From assembly GCA_036346375.1 (NCBI GenBank), contig CM070511.1, positions 4,402,001 through 4,466,000 on the forward strand: a stretch of 64,000 bases of DNA, read 5' to 3'. Source of the stretch: Guadua angustifolia (lineage: Eukaryota; Streptophyta; Magnoliopsida; Poales; Poaceae). Positions 12,065-24,186 of the stretch are shown here, piece by piece. A model generated the notes under the pieces. That model was not told where the DNA came from. It did not search any database and saw only the letters and a list, made by a program, of their open reading frames with translations. The number at the start of each line of letters is the position of its first letter. Position 1 is the stretch's first letter. The position numbers and the translations under genes were made by a program.

Positions 12065-13502
12065 TAGGGATGGCATTGTGCCTGCTACCCACGCACTGCG
12101 GTAAATACCCTAATAGAGGCGGTATGGGTATTTTTTTGCCCACGGTATAGAAATGGGGCTATTTCTTGTCCGTCGGTAACAGTACGGCACGGTAAGCTAT
12201 ACCCGTACCCGCTATACCCGTTTACCCATGAATTACACTAACATGTGGGACATACTGATATGCATAAAAAACCCCAAACCCTGATCCAGCCGCCAACTCC
12301 CAAGCTACCAGCTCCAGCGGCTCATCCCAAATTCCCCATTCACTAATCCAGCCACCAGCTCCCAGGATACTAGTGCCAATTCTCCATTCGCCAATCGCCA
12401 TCTCCATTCGATTCCAGGTCCAGATCTCATCGCCGGGCCGCCCTGCATCGATCGCCTCCGCCCCCGCCGCCACCCCGAGCATCGGCCACCAGATCATCTC
12501 CTACCCCCGGTCCCAACTCATTCCTTCTCAGCCGCCCTACCCCGACTCCCCGAGCTACACTGCCTCCTCTGGTCCTCTCGCCCCCCGGTCGCCTCCTGCC
12601 TCAAGCCGTCTCCGCCTCGTGTCCTGGTCGTTCTACCCCGAGCGCCTCTGGTTGCCCTCGCCCGCCCCGAGCCGTCTTCGGTCTTCTACCCCGAGCGGCC
12701 TCTGGTTGCCCCACGCCTCGCCTCGAGCCGCCTCCGGTCTTCTACCCCGAGCCTCTCGTTGCGCCAAGGCTTCTACCCCGAGCTGCCTCCGCCTCACGGC
12801 CGCCTCTACTTGCCTAGTGTCTCGCTTGCCTCCGGCCACCTCGCCCGAGTCGCCCTGCCTCCTCCCGTCAAGTAATACCCTGACTTGCAACTCTCATGAT
12901 CGAATCATCTGAATGGTTTAAGGATTCTGAGTTAGCCTCCATTTCATTAGTTTAGTCCTACTCGATCTGCACCTTTATGGTGAGGACAAGCGGCACTCAC
13001 TTTAGCTCGATCTATGGATAAGAATGGTGATTGGAGTGACTGTTTTGTGAGATGTATGCCTACACAACGTTTTGAACCACTGTTTATTATGTTCTAGGTA
13101 TGTGTAAATTATTGTGATTACTGTAAATTATTGTGAATGCACATAGGCAGCTTTGTCCTTCCTGCTCCCTAATTTGTGTTGCTAACTAGAAAAATGTTTA
13201 ATAATAGGCTGCCATTTTTATCGTTCCAGGTTATGTCACAATAGGCTGCCATTTTTGTCGTTCCAGGTTATGTCTCATGCTGGCTGTAGAAGTATTCCAT
13301 ATAAATATATTATTAAAAGATAGACTTTGCATGCTCGAAATGGCACTGGAATTGGTGGGTAAACGGGTATACCCGCGGGCGACGGGTATGGGGGGTGTTT
13401 GTCGCCCACGATGTTTCGCGGGTATGCCCGTGGGGGGAATATGGGGTCACGGCACGGGATGGGCGAGACTACCTGCGTTCACAGTTCCGATTGCCATCCC
13501 TA
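12065..13502. mobile_element. hAT-like element with TAGGGATGGCA ends
   Basis: The inverted termini are TAGGGATGGCA (12065) and TGCCATCCCTA (to 13502). Flanking 8-bp sites CCCACTGC and CCCACTAT share their first six bases. Both ends are rich in GGGTA-CCCG words (TATACCCG, CGGGTATG), as in hAT subterminal regions. The interior holds a Pro/Ser-rich plus-strand ORF (12373-12912) that resembles a low-complexity first exon and nothing I recognise as hAT transposase. Confidence 0.7.
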
Positions 13503-14487
13503 CCCACTATGGCGCCACCAGCCGTGTCATAGGAGGCGTTGGAGTCGACTACTAGAGGCGAGGTGGCGATGAAAGTGCTATTGCTTGGTGGTGAGAGGAG
13601 GAGGACCAGCCCAACGCCCAACAGCCCGTATTCTAGGCACGAGCGACTGAGACAGCGAAGGCTTGGCGGCGGAGAGGCGAAGGGCCAGCGTGACTGCGGA
13701 GAGCGTGATTGCCAGAGGAAGAGCTTCGAAGTCGCGAGGCTAGGGTCTCGTTGCCTGGTCATGCCGTCGTAGCTGGGCCGTGTGGACTGGGATGCCGTAG
13801 GAACGAAAACGGTAGTAAATGACTGTTCTATTTCTATTTCTACATTTTTTTTGTCGGTAACAAAAACAAAATAAAAAACCCTGGAAATGGATATAGAAAC
13901 GAATAGTGATGGAAACGGATGCAGAACGGAACGGAGCAAATATGGAAACGAAAGTGAAAAATTCTACAAGAATATAGTACATGATCTATCCAAATATACC
14001 AACGGAACGGAGCAGATACGGAAACGAAAGCGAAAAATTCTACAAGAATATAGTACATGATCTATCCAAATATACCAACTTTGAATGAAAACTATATACG
14101 TATGTGCGGCGCCACGCCACACACATGTAACGTTAGACTTTATGAACTATTTAGTTTGTCAACTATTCCTCAATAATGTTATAAACCAGAAGAGGATAAC
14201 ATCAGGAAATTCTGAAATGCAAAGCTCAGCTCTGCACTAATCTATGTGGAATTGTAGACCACACATACTTGTATGCCTGGATTTAGCCATGTAGGTTAGG
14301 TTACACTTTACTAATCCAGATCAAGAATCCTGTTACTTGATGTATCCGGGGATCATCATCCATTTATTTTGTACATGTCTTTGAACATGAAGACAAGATA
14401 CCAACTAGAGTTTTATGCTGCATGATTTTCAAAATGAGTAAACGCTACATAATCTAACGTAAGAGATATCAACTAGAATCAGCCCTA
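13503..14487. other. Intergenic spacer with a 76-bp tandem duplication
   Basis: ACGGAACGGAGCA(A/G)ATA... is repeated at 13926 and 14002 (period 76, only a few mismatches, to about 14077). The wording GGAAACGAAA/GGAAACGGAT is reminiscent of hAT subterminal repeats but I could not find two ends. The GC-rich part 13511-13780 codes for nothing recognisable. Confidence 0.5.
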
Positions 14488-16797
14488 TGAAAGCATCTAG
14501 GCCTCACAAAGTCCCTCATAGTTTTGGTAATTAATAAAAATCATGTTTAAGAAACTAACATTTTGTTGAGAATGTTGGAAATAGGTTAAGTCTCATGGAT
14601 TAGTGATTATGGAAGCATGATAATGGTGCAAAAGAAGAACAAAACATCAAACAAGTGACAAAGGTAAAATTCTGATGACCTTTTCCTAGTCATTTTACCG
14701 ATCTCGAAGTTTGGATAAAAGATCGGATTGCTAGAAATAGGGCCGTACTATTAAGAGGGGGTTTTGACGTTATCTTGATGTCGTTTTAAGGTCTAAAGGC
14801 TCAAATCTATATATTTAACTCATGCATCGACTCATAGTGGTTAAACTTTAAAAACTCCATTTAAGATTCTGGAAACCTGGTGCTACTGCCCTTGCTTGCC
14901 CGGTGCTATCAGGCCAGCGGTAGCACCGACCTCAAAGTGGTGTATGAAAACTCGAAAAGGGTTGTTTAGGGGGCCAGGAAGGGCAGTGCTACCGCCCATG
15001 GTAGCCCGATGCCACTACAGGATAGCCCATTGGCGCAAGCGGTATTACTGCTTCGAAAAATAATAATTAAAAGATAACATACCGCTTGAAAAAAGAATTT
15101 TAATTAAAAGCTGTAGTGCCGCTTTTAAAAATAAGCTATCTAAGCTGTCCGATAGCTTGGAAAAATAATTTTAATTAAAAGCTACGGGACCACTTTGGAA
15201 ATGTTTCTGATACAGTTGGACCGCTTCCAATATTATTTTGGCAGGGCATAGACGCCCGGATGTTAAAAACTTTCGCGGGAGAAATGAAACCCTAAACCTA
15301 TTCAATCAGTCCCCTCCCCATTCACTCCCCCTCCCCATTCACTCCCCAAGGGCCGCACCTCCCGCCTCCCGTGGTCCTGCCGCCGCCACCCTCAGCTCCC
15401 GCCTGCCGCAGATCTCGTCGACCCCCACCGTAGCTCCCGCCGCCACCATCGCGCCTACCACCGCTGCAGTTTCGGCCACCACCTCCCCATTTGATCCCCA
15501 CCACTCATGGCCAAGTGCCACCGGCCAACCCAGCCACCGCAGCCTCCGGCTCCGCCAGCCTCCTGTCCCCTGTCAGCAGCTCCTCCCGCTGCAGATCTCG
15601 CCGACCCCCACCGCAGCTCCTGGCTCCTGCTGCCCTCCGGAAGAGCGGTAGCACCGGCCCCAAAGCCCATTTTAAAAATTCCAGAAAAGGGTGCTTTTTG
15701 GGTATCAGGCAGTCCAGTGCTACCGCCTAGGTTTCCCGATGCTACCGGAGAAGCGATAGCACCGGCCCTCAGGCCCGGTGCAAAAATTCCAGCAGGCGTG
15801 TAATTTGGGAGTTTTGGCAATCCGGTGCTACTGGGGTAGCAGTAGCACTAGCCTAAATGATCGATGCAAAAATTCCAGAGAGAACCCTTTGTGGTCAGTC
15901 AAAAAATTAATGGTCTGGTGCTACCGGTCCTAATTGGGTGATAGCACCGGACCCACTGCTCAACGGCCTCTGGCAATGCATTTAATGCTCTGACCCAACC
16001 ATTGGGATGGAGCCTAGTGCTACTAGTCCTACATAGGCGGTAGCACCGAAAAACCTAACTTGATCAGGTTTCGAGCTCAAACGGCTAGTTTTGGTGGTTG
16101 GAGCTATAAATACCCCCCACCTGCACTCTACAATGTCTCTGGGTCCTCATTGATGATATTTGAACTCTAGCAAAGACTTCTCCTCTCTCTAGTGCATTCA
16201 ATTCTCATTTTGAGCAAGTGAAGAGAAAATTTGAGTGTTGCATTTAGTGTGAGTCTTTAGACACTCAAATCGACCCCAAGTAAACGTCAAGACTTGTTAC
16301 TCTTGGAGCTTGCCGCCTCCTAGATGGCTTGGAGGCGTGTGGAATCGGTCATCTTCTCAAGGAAGCTTGTGAGAAGACCCAATCGGTTGTGAAGGCAAGG
16401 AGCTCGCCACCCGAGTGGGGAAGAGCTATCACGAGTGATCGAGGAAGGCTCAAGAGGGTAGAGCCGGCTTGCAGAAGTTCAAGTCACCTCAACGTGGAGT
16501 AGGGGAGACCAGTAAGTCTCCGAGACCACGGATAAATTATTGTGTTCATTGCGTGCGGTTCGCACCTCTTATTCTCTTATGAATTTTACAATCTAAGTGG
16601 CTTGAGAAATTTATTTAGTGTAGAATTGTGCCTCGGTTTCACCTATATTGTTGAAATATTTAGTGATCACTAGAAGTACATAGTGTTAAATTGTTAAAAT
16701 TTGCAACTCTTGCTTAGTGATCTTCCAAATTGAAATTAGTGTAGAAAAAATTTAAAACCTCCTATTCACCCCCTAGTCGGTTATCTTTGATCCTACA
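14488..16797 (+). mobile_element. Complete solo LTR, copia/Sirevirus-like, TSD CCCTA
   Basis: It starts TGAAAGCATC and ends GATCCTACA, with perfect 5-bp duplications CCCTA at 14483-14487 and 16798-16802. A TATA box GCTATAAATACC lies at 16103-16114. The middle part is rich in short GGTAGCACCGG/CGGTGCTACC words, in both orientations. No internal domain follows, so this is a recombined solo LTR of 2310 bp. Its right 817 bp equal window positions 1-800. Confidence 0.88.
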
Positions 16798-16802
16798 CCC
16801 TA

Positions 16803-17454
16803 GGCAATTCAGCAAAGCTCAAAAGTGTTAGAATCGTCAGACCATCAAGGTCAAGATGCAAGCCATGTTTAGGAGTATCATCTAGCATTTGGAATTCAAC
16901 TCATAGCCCCATTGATGATATTGTATTATTGAAGAACTATGATATGTATTCTCCACACATTATTGACAAAGTCCATAGCATTATATTTGGATAGCAGTAC
17001 CAGAAAACTAATAGAATGAGTATAGAACAACAGTCTAGCCAGACACAGTATCTAATGATATAGGATGAACTCCTTTAGCTTTTACAGAAGGATTGCAAGT
17101 GAAATAGGATACTACTACACCAATGCCATCTCATAGTAGTTAGCATTGCCAAGTATGTGTAGACAGTTTTTAGTGCACAACAATTTCCAACCTTAAGTAT
17201 TGGCAAAGCAGCACTTTAAATCCTTGTGCTATCATATAATCTGCACAAACCGTTATGCTAAAAGTTGAAAATAATGTGTCCTTGTATTAATATACAATTT
17301 GCAATCAGACATGTTACTGTATCTGAACCTAGAATCAAGTCATTGGTCTGTAACAAATCTAAAACAGTAGACCAGAATTGCAAAATGTGAAAAGAGGCTG
17401 ATAGCAGATTTTCACAATATTATAATGGCAGTTGGTACCAATTGTAGTATGTTT
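16803..17454. other. Flank between solo LTR and CACTA (copy B)
   Basis: Duplicate of 806-1430. No gene is seen. It ends in TTT, the CACTA target site. Confidence 0.7.
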
Positions 17455-17479
17455 CACTACTACAGCGAGGCTTATATCA

Positions 17480-17785
17480 GACGCACGATCACAGATGGTT
17501 TTAGGAGCAAACCGTCTGTGATGTTTTTCGGGCACATCCCAGACGGTTTGTGCATAAAACCGTCTATGATATAGGATTATCACAGACGGTTTCAACTACG
17601 CACCGCCTCATTATGTTTTCCACATCACAGATCGTTTGTGGATAAAACCGTCTGTAATGCTTGAAGTATCACGCATGTGTTTATCTACAAACCGCCGAAT
17701 GATAGGTATAACTTCATAGACGGTTGGTGGATAAATCCGCTCGATATTTCTCATCACGACGCTTGTATCCACGAACCGCCTCTCG
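17480..17785. repeat. 5' subterminal repeats of the CACTA element
   Basis: At least five units of CACAGA(C/T)GGTTT and AAACCGTCT(G/A)T occur in both orientations within 300 bp. They are putative binding sites for the element's own DNA-binding protein, by analogy with TNPA of En/Spm. Confidence 0.85.
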
Positions 17786-18029
17786 ATCATGAATTGAACA
17801 CATAGCAAACGCGGCTTCACTTGATAAGATCATCATGATTTGTTTACGTAAAACCGCTACGAAAAACTACTAGAAAAGATCGTTATTTGCGTAAGAACAT
17901 TAATATATAAGAAGACATGAGAAGATTGCATTAACATATAAGATCATTACAAAAGTTGTTCGAAAAGATCGCTAGTTAGATTGCATTATACATTATCATT
18001 ACAAAATGCTACGAAGATCACTAAAATGA

Positions 18030-18397
18030 CTAAATTAAACGACTACTGTTGCCGTTGGATTCGACCGAGGGGGACGAATCGGCGGAGTCGGCGGTAGCCG
18101 AGTCCTCGCCAGTGTTCTGTCCAACTCGCCGACACGGCTCGGTCAGATCATGCTCTAGCTCCCACCATCGCGTAGGCGGCCTCATCATCGAGTCCCACAG
18201 ACCTCCTGAGTCTGAGTCGGAGGCGAAGGAGTCCGAGGAGATGACAATCGAGGCGGCGCCGGACGCCACGCCCGAGAGGGTTGGGGCGGGGCGGTCGGAG
18301 GAGAAGGAGGCGAGGCGGCGCTGGGAGCTGGAGGAGTCGCCATCCGAGTAGGCGGCCTGAGGAGGCAGAGGCGGCGAGTGCTTGGCGGGTTGCTCAT
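18030..18397 (-). pseudogene. Small Ser/Asp-rich ORF, antisense to the TNP2 gene (copy B, one frameshift)
   Basis: The ATG complement at 18395-18397 begins MSNPPST. After a frame slip near 18320-18370 the frame continues to the stop at 18030, with a run of Ser/Asp (SSDSFASDSDS) and RWWELEHDL. About 120 residues, acidic and Ser-rich, no membrane segment or known domain. It is read away from the TNP2 gene, with a cluster of the terminal motif between them. Preservation of complementary parts in the two copies supports a real frame; its function is unknown. Confidence 0.5.
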
Positions 18398-18589
18398 GGC
18401 TTGGGTTGATCGTGCTTGTTTAATGGAGGAGGAGGAGGCGAGGGATGTGCTATGCGGTAGTAGTGGAGGATGCAAATGGTGACAATCTTAAATGGCAATG
18501 CAAGTGCATTGGGAGACGGCGATATGACTGCAAATGCGCGATTGGGAAGACGAGACGATCAAGTATCGGGAAGACGAAGAAGAAGGGTC

Positions 18590-18775
18590 ATCATTCCGAC
18601 GGTTTTAGTCAAAACCGCTCGGCCGATAGATATGGCGACGGTTTTACCCAAAACCGCTCGAGATCGCTATCGCAGACGGTGTTATCTGCAGACTGCTCGA
18701 TGTAGACATCCTGCACGGTTTTATTATAAACCGCTCTGCGATGACGTCTATAAAGCGTAGAGCTCCTTGACCGTC
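18590..18775. repeat. Internal terminal-motif cluster, putative shared promoter region
   Basis: GACGGTTTTAGTCAAAACCG, GACGGTTTTACCCAAAACCG, AGACGGTG and ACGGTTTTATTATAAACCG lie between the minus-strand small ORF and the plus-strand TNP2 gene. It is the same motif as at the element ends. Confidence 0.7.
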
Positions 18776-19183
18776 CGCTCGCTTTTTAACATTTCTCGAC
18801 TGCCTCGAGAGCTCGCATGCGATTGAGGCGTTCCTTGCGTAAAGAGACCCTATATTTGGTGATTTTATTGCAGATCCTTGTGCTCTTGGTCATCCAAGGT
18901 TAGTAATTGCTTCTAATTTGAATTCCAATAGTTAAATGATGAATTGCAGCTTGGGGAAATGAAGTCTGTTTCTAGGGCCTGCTTTGGGCAAATTAGAGCT
19001 AGCTTCAAGAATAGATGGTTTTGGTGTGGATACCCATTTATGCCTCATATGTGTAACCAAAGGGCAAAGGTGGGTAATTATTTAGAAACTTCGTGAGTGG
19101 ACACCCCTAGATCTAGCTTGTTGTATCCATTTGTACGTTATGACCTAAATTCGCCATTTAACTATTGTTACATATGTTGCGAG

Positions 19184-22100
19184 ATGGACGTAAGTCGGAT
19201 GTATGTCGAGAACCGTCTGAAGCACCGAGTACATTAATGGTGTCTCCGCTTAGAAGAGCCGCAGAGGTAGATATGTCGAACAAGGGGTGGAATTTATGCC
19301 TTGTCCATGCGTTGATCGCGAGAATTCCTGATGTTTCAAACCCAAAGATGATTGAAGCACACTTGATTCTACGAGGTTTCAAAAGGATATACTTGTTGGA
19401 CCACCACGGTGAAGAGCAGATTGTGCAGAGAGCAAGTAGTATCTTGCATGGTGGACGAAGTCGATGATACTCCTGATGATATCGACCAGATTGATGACAA
19501 CTGGATCGATGCTACGGATGCGAAGGAACCGTGATGAGCGGACTATGTAAAATTCCGGAGCTTGATGGACGACTTTGAGAAACCTTTGTTCCCAAGTTGC
19601 AAGTCCAGATACACAAGATTGTCGTCCGTCTTTGGAATTGCTGAAATTAAAGGCAAGCAACGGTGGTCCGACAAGAGTTTCACAAAGATTGTTGGGTCTG
19701 TTAGCGGATATGCTTCCGGAGGGAAACGAAGTTGCCAACAACGACCTACAAAGCCAAAAGGTTCTTTGTCCCTTGGGAATGGAAGTAGAAAGAATACATG
19801 CTCGTCTCTAATGATTGTATCCTGCATCGCAAACAAGACGCAAACTTGCATGTATGTCCGTGCAACGATCCAGTACAAGCGTAAAGATAGATCGGTGATG
19901 AGGTGAAGAAAGGACCTCCAATTTAAGGTGGCGTGGTATCCGCCTATAATTCCCGCTTGAAGCGGTTGTTTGCAAACCCAAAAGAGGCCAAATTGCTTCG
20001 ATGGCACTCTGATGAGCGTAAGAACGATGGAATGACTAGGCACCTCACGATTCAACTCAATGGAGAAACATTGATAGGAGGTTTGAAGAATTCGCAGCGA
20101 TCCGAGGAATATAAGGTTCGGATTGAGTATGATGGAATGAATCCTTTCGTAACATGAGCACCGCCATAGCACTTGGCTCAGAATTCTCTGTGTGTACAAC
20201 CTTCCTCCTTGGTTGTGTATGAAGCGAAAGTACATATTGATGTCTCTACTCATCGAAGGCCCTAAGCAACCTGAGAACGATATTGATGTGTACCTAGCAC
20301 CATTGGTGGAAGATCTGAACACATTGTGGGCTCCTGGGGTGTAGGTATGGGATGCTCACAAACGAGAGTGCTTCACTTTGCGCTGCCTATTGTTCTGCAC
20401 CATAAATGATTATCTTGCCCTTGCTAACCTGTCGGGGCAGAGTACAAAAGGAGCCAAAGCATGTACACACTGCTTGGATGACACCGAGAGTGTCTGGCTG
20501 AATCACTCACGCAAAACCGTGTACATGCGTCACCGTAGGTTCCTTCGGAGAAATCACCCATACCGCAAGATGAAGAAACAATTCGATGGCACAACCGAAG
20601 ATGTTTTAGCGCCAAAGGCTTTAAGTGGGTCAGACATTCATGATATGGTTAAGAATTTGGATGTTGTGCTAGGGAAGGGACATAAATCGAGGACCCGTGA
20701 GAAAAGCATGTGGAAGAAGAGATCAATATTTTGGGACCTACCTTATTGGGAGCACCTAGAAGTTCGGCACTGCATTGACGTAATGCACGTAGAGAAGAAT
20801 GTCTGCGATAGCTTGATTGGTCTCTTACTGAACATTAAGGGTAAAACAAAGGACGGTATCAATGCACGGCTTGACTTGGTTGATATGGGCATCAGACCTG
20901 AGTTAGCACCGAAAGAGACTGAAAAAGGCCGAACATACTGCGAGCCTGCTAGTTACACTCTGTCCAAGGCTGAGAGAAAGGAACTGTGCCAATGCTTGCA
21001 TGGTGTGAAAGTTCCATCCTGCTACTCGCCCAACTCAAGAGACTTGTTTCGATGAACGATTTGAGTTTAATCGCATGAAGTCCCATGATTGCTATGTGCT
21101 TATGACACGATGCTCCTGTGGCAATTAGAAGTATTTTACCGACCAAAGTTCGGAGACAATCACAAGGTCGTTATTTCTTTAACACAATTGCTCGAAGGTC
21201 ATCGATCCCAAGGACTTGATGCTCGCAGCCGAGGTGGTGATGACTCTATGTAATCTTGAGATGTATTTCCGCCGCTTTTTTGATATCATGGTCCATCTCA
21301 TTGTTCACCTTGTGAGGGAGATAAAGATGTGCGGGCCTGTGTTCCTCCGTAGCATGTACCCGTTCGAGAGGTACATGGGAATTCTGAAGTCGTACGTACG
21401 GAGTCGATCTCGACCGGAGGGTAGCATTATTGAAGGTTATGCAACCGAAGAGGTCGTCGAATTCTGCGTGGATTACATGGCTCAGGTCGAACCGATAGGT
21501 GTGCCTCGATCCCGCCATGAGGGAAGGCTCCAGGGCATCGGGACCATCGGAAGGAAAGCAATCACGCCTGATGCGGTTGCGTGTGCAAAAGCCCATTTCA
21601 CGCTTCGCAACACATGGTCAAGTAGGCCCTTATATCGACGAGCACAAGAATTGGCTTCGGCAAGAGAATCCGACGCCACCGAGTATCGATCATCAAACAA
21701 AGATAACCTTCACTTCAACAATGGTTCAAGGAGCGACGACCCATTTCGTGAGACGCCGACATGGTTGGCGAAAGGGCCAGCTTTACAGCTTGTAACATGG
21801 AAAGGATATGACTTAAATGGGTACACATTTTACACGAGATATCGGGACATGAAGAGCACAAACCGTAAGCGGTGTTCGTGATCGATGCACTTAATACCGC
21901 CGGATCGATGAGGAGCTCAGATATGGGTTCATTGAGGAAATTTGGGAGCTCGACTATGTGCTATTCAAGATCCCCTTATTTCGTGCCGCTGGGTTAACCT
22001 ATAGCACGCCAAGGTTGACAAGTATGGCGTCATTAATCGTGGACCTCGAACGCCTCTGATACAAAGAGGAACCATTCGCTCGCCAACCAAGTTGTTCAAG

Positions 22101-22303
22101 TCTTCTATGTAACCGACCCGGCCCAACAAGCAAAGACATGTCGTTCTTCAAGGAAAAAGGAGAATTGTCTGAGTCGAGAATGTGGTGGATGAGGAAGAAT
22201 ACAATCAGCCGATGAGTTGCCTCCTATTGGTACAGGCGTAATAATCCAGAAGACCAACTCGAGGAAGCTAGCTACGCACGTGTTGATCATCACGAAGGGC
22301 TAA
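19184..22303 (+). pseudogene. TNP2-type CACTA transposase (copy B), several frameshifts
   Basis: The ATG at 19184 begins the transposase-associated domain (MD.SRMY near 19184-19204; GGFK-like HLILRGFKRIYLLDHHGEE at about 19357-19416). A spacer follows. The TNP2 core (Transposase_21 family) runs from about 20120 to 21050, with an unbroken 225-codon stretch at 20378-21055 (KRSIFWDLPYWEHLEVRHCI, DVMHVEKNVCDSLIGLLLNI). Then come DUF4218 (VHLIVHLVREIKMCGPVFLR, YPFERYMGILKSYVRS; 21216-21500) and a DUF4216-like C-terminus (EELRYGFIEEIWELDYVLFK, about 21908-22110). The stop is TAA at 22301-22303. Domain order and length match grass CACTA transposases, which cut and join CACTA ends in the nucleus. I count at least four frame breaks. 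Confidence 0.9.
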
Positions 22304-22584
22304 TTTTTGATTAAAATTAATCGTGTATACGCATATGTATTAATTAATGGGATGTATTGATTAAAATTGAGCAACTCTATATATATGGCCATGTATGAAT
22401 TATCGAGATGTATTCATGAGTAAAAATAATCGAGTTTAATCATTGAAAACTCGGTTTCAAGATTGTCGCTCTCGCTTTAACTGTGAAAACTCCGGTTTCA
22501 GTATTGTCGATCAAGTTCAGATGCACTGACGAAAATACGACAATCACACACAGGAAATACAGAGAAAGATCGAGGTGGGAGCGA

Positions 22585-22735
22585 TTTTCCCAGACGGTTT
22601 AATCACTGAACCGTCTAGGAAAACATGTTTTTCGAGGTGGGAGCGATTTTCCCAGATGGTTTAATCACTGAACCGTCTAGGAAAACATGTTTTTCCAGAC
22701 GGTTCAGTCCCGCAACCGTCTGGAATGGTCTTCCC
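22585..22735. repeat. Internal terminal-motif cluster upstream of the second gene
   Basis: Three units of CAGA(C/T)GGTTTAATCACTGAACCGTCT or CAGACGGTTCAGTC...AACCGTCTGG lie in tandem, between the TNP2 stop and the leader of the second gene. Each unit is itself a small inverted repeat. Confidence 0.75.
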
Positions 22736-23949
22736 GCGCCACTCAATAAATCCCGCACCCTGCCATTTCACCAAGTCCCGCGCACACTTAGTATATTGCA
22801 ACCCTAGCTCCCTCGGCGACGCCTCCTGTCGGCCCTCTCCCGTCGCCGGCGCCCTCCTCGTCGGCTCCTCGTCGGCCCCCTCCCTCGTCGGCGCCCTCCT
22901 CGCGGCCCCCCTCCCGGGCGGCGCCTCTCGTCGGCGCCCTCGCCGGGCGCCCTCCACTGCCGGGCGGCGACTCCTCGGCGGCCAAGACTTCGATCGGTGA
23001 GTACTTTCAATTCGGTTCTCCACTTGATTCTTGGTCGGCCGAGATAATCGGTGTTGCTCTGTGAAGAAATTAGGGTTACTACATGAATACAACTATTAAT
23101 GAAGTGACTTAAGCCTTGAACCGCCGTATATGTATGAAATTATTGATTTAGCTAGTGGTCTCGTATTTCTATTATGTCGCCGATGATGATTTAGTTGAAT
23201 GAGGCAATACTAATCTGTTAGTTAGTGATTATCCTCTCGTGATTCAAAGATCTTAGATTATTGTGTCTAAAACTTCAACTTGGCTTTTGTTGTCACCAGA
23301 TAAGTGATATACTATCCTAGCTGCTTTTATGTCCCGATTATGTGACTTGATTTGATTTGGAATCACCGGTCTATTCTCAACTAGATTGTCACCGGTTTGT
23401 CATCTCTCGCCTTGGAGAAACTGTTGTTATCCTCATTGCTCAAGAGTTTTACATAATCCATAGTTGAGTTCTAGTGAATCAAACTTCTAAAACGGTGCTG
23501 AATTCTCAGAGAACCACTAATTTCAGATTGGTAATACCTGTGATATATTGCTGAATTTTGGTGTTGGAGGGCTTTTTGAAGCAACCCATCAAGACTTTAA
23601 ATCTGAGAGCAACACTTGTAAACCAAACATGAGTAGTACAATCGCTTTTGGTTAACTCCTTTATTATCCATGCCGATGTCCTGCTTATATGTGTTCGATC
23701 ATATCATGAATCTATGTGCTTATAAGCTTATACCGTTGAATTCATGATCATTTCATATGTTCTCGACATTAAGGATAAGTTGTGCTTACTAATATCCGGA
23801 TTAAGTCTATGTTTCATTATGAACACATATCTGCACTATTTTCAACAATCCATGGTTTTACCAAACTCCTTTGAAACCATGTCAAATCGAGAGCACAACA
23901 AAATTTATTCCTCTCGTTGAGGTAAAATATATGCATAATTCATGTTGGT

Positions 23950-24186
23950 TATATATGGGCAAATATATGGTGCAAACCACCCTTAAATTGAAAACTCAAT
24001 GAAAACCAGCCTTACGGGAGGTGAGCTTCAATCCCAAGATTTGAAGATGGAAGCTCACCTCCGCATATATGGTAATTTTTGAGAATTTTTCGCAACTTTT
24101 AAGGCCGGTTTTCACGGAGTTTTCAGTTTTCAAGGTATATATTATATATATATTTGCCCATATATATATATATATATATATATATA
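23950..24186. mobile_element. Fold-back (MITE-like) insertion in the long intron of the second gene
   Basis: The left arm ATATATGGGCAAATATATGG and right arm ATATATTTGCCCATATAT are inverted. The inner arms (GAAAACCAGCCTTA / TAAGGCCGGTTTTC; GGAGGTGAGCTT / AAGCTCACCTCC) pair as well, so most of the segment can fold into one hairpin. It is followed by a (TA)n tract. Copy A (7675-7880) has the right arm but a different left side. Confidence 0.6.

Noticed and set aside
12373..12912. 179-codon Pro/Ser-rich ORF as a gene
   Set aside because: Low-complexity reading inside a hAT-like element with an open frame also on the opposite strand; no domain or splice evidence.
15238..15820. Overlapping Pro/Ala-rich ORFs on both strands
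   Set aside because: They lie inside the solo LTR 14488-16797 and reflect composition only.
17480..17785. CRISPR-like spaced short repeats
   Set aside because: Repeats occur in both orientations with irregular spacing, at CACTA ends. This is eukaryotic transposon structure, not a CRISPR array.
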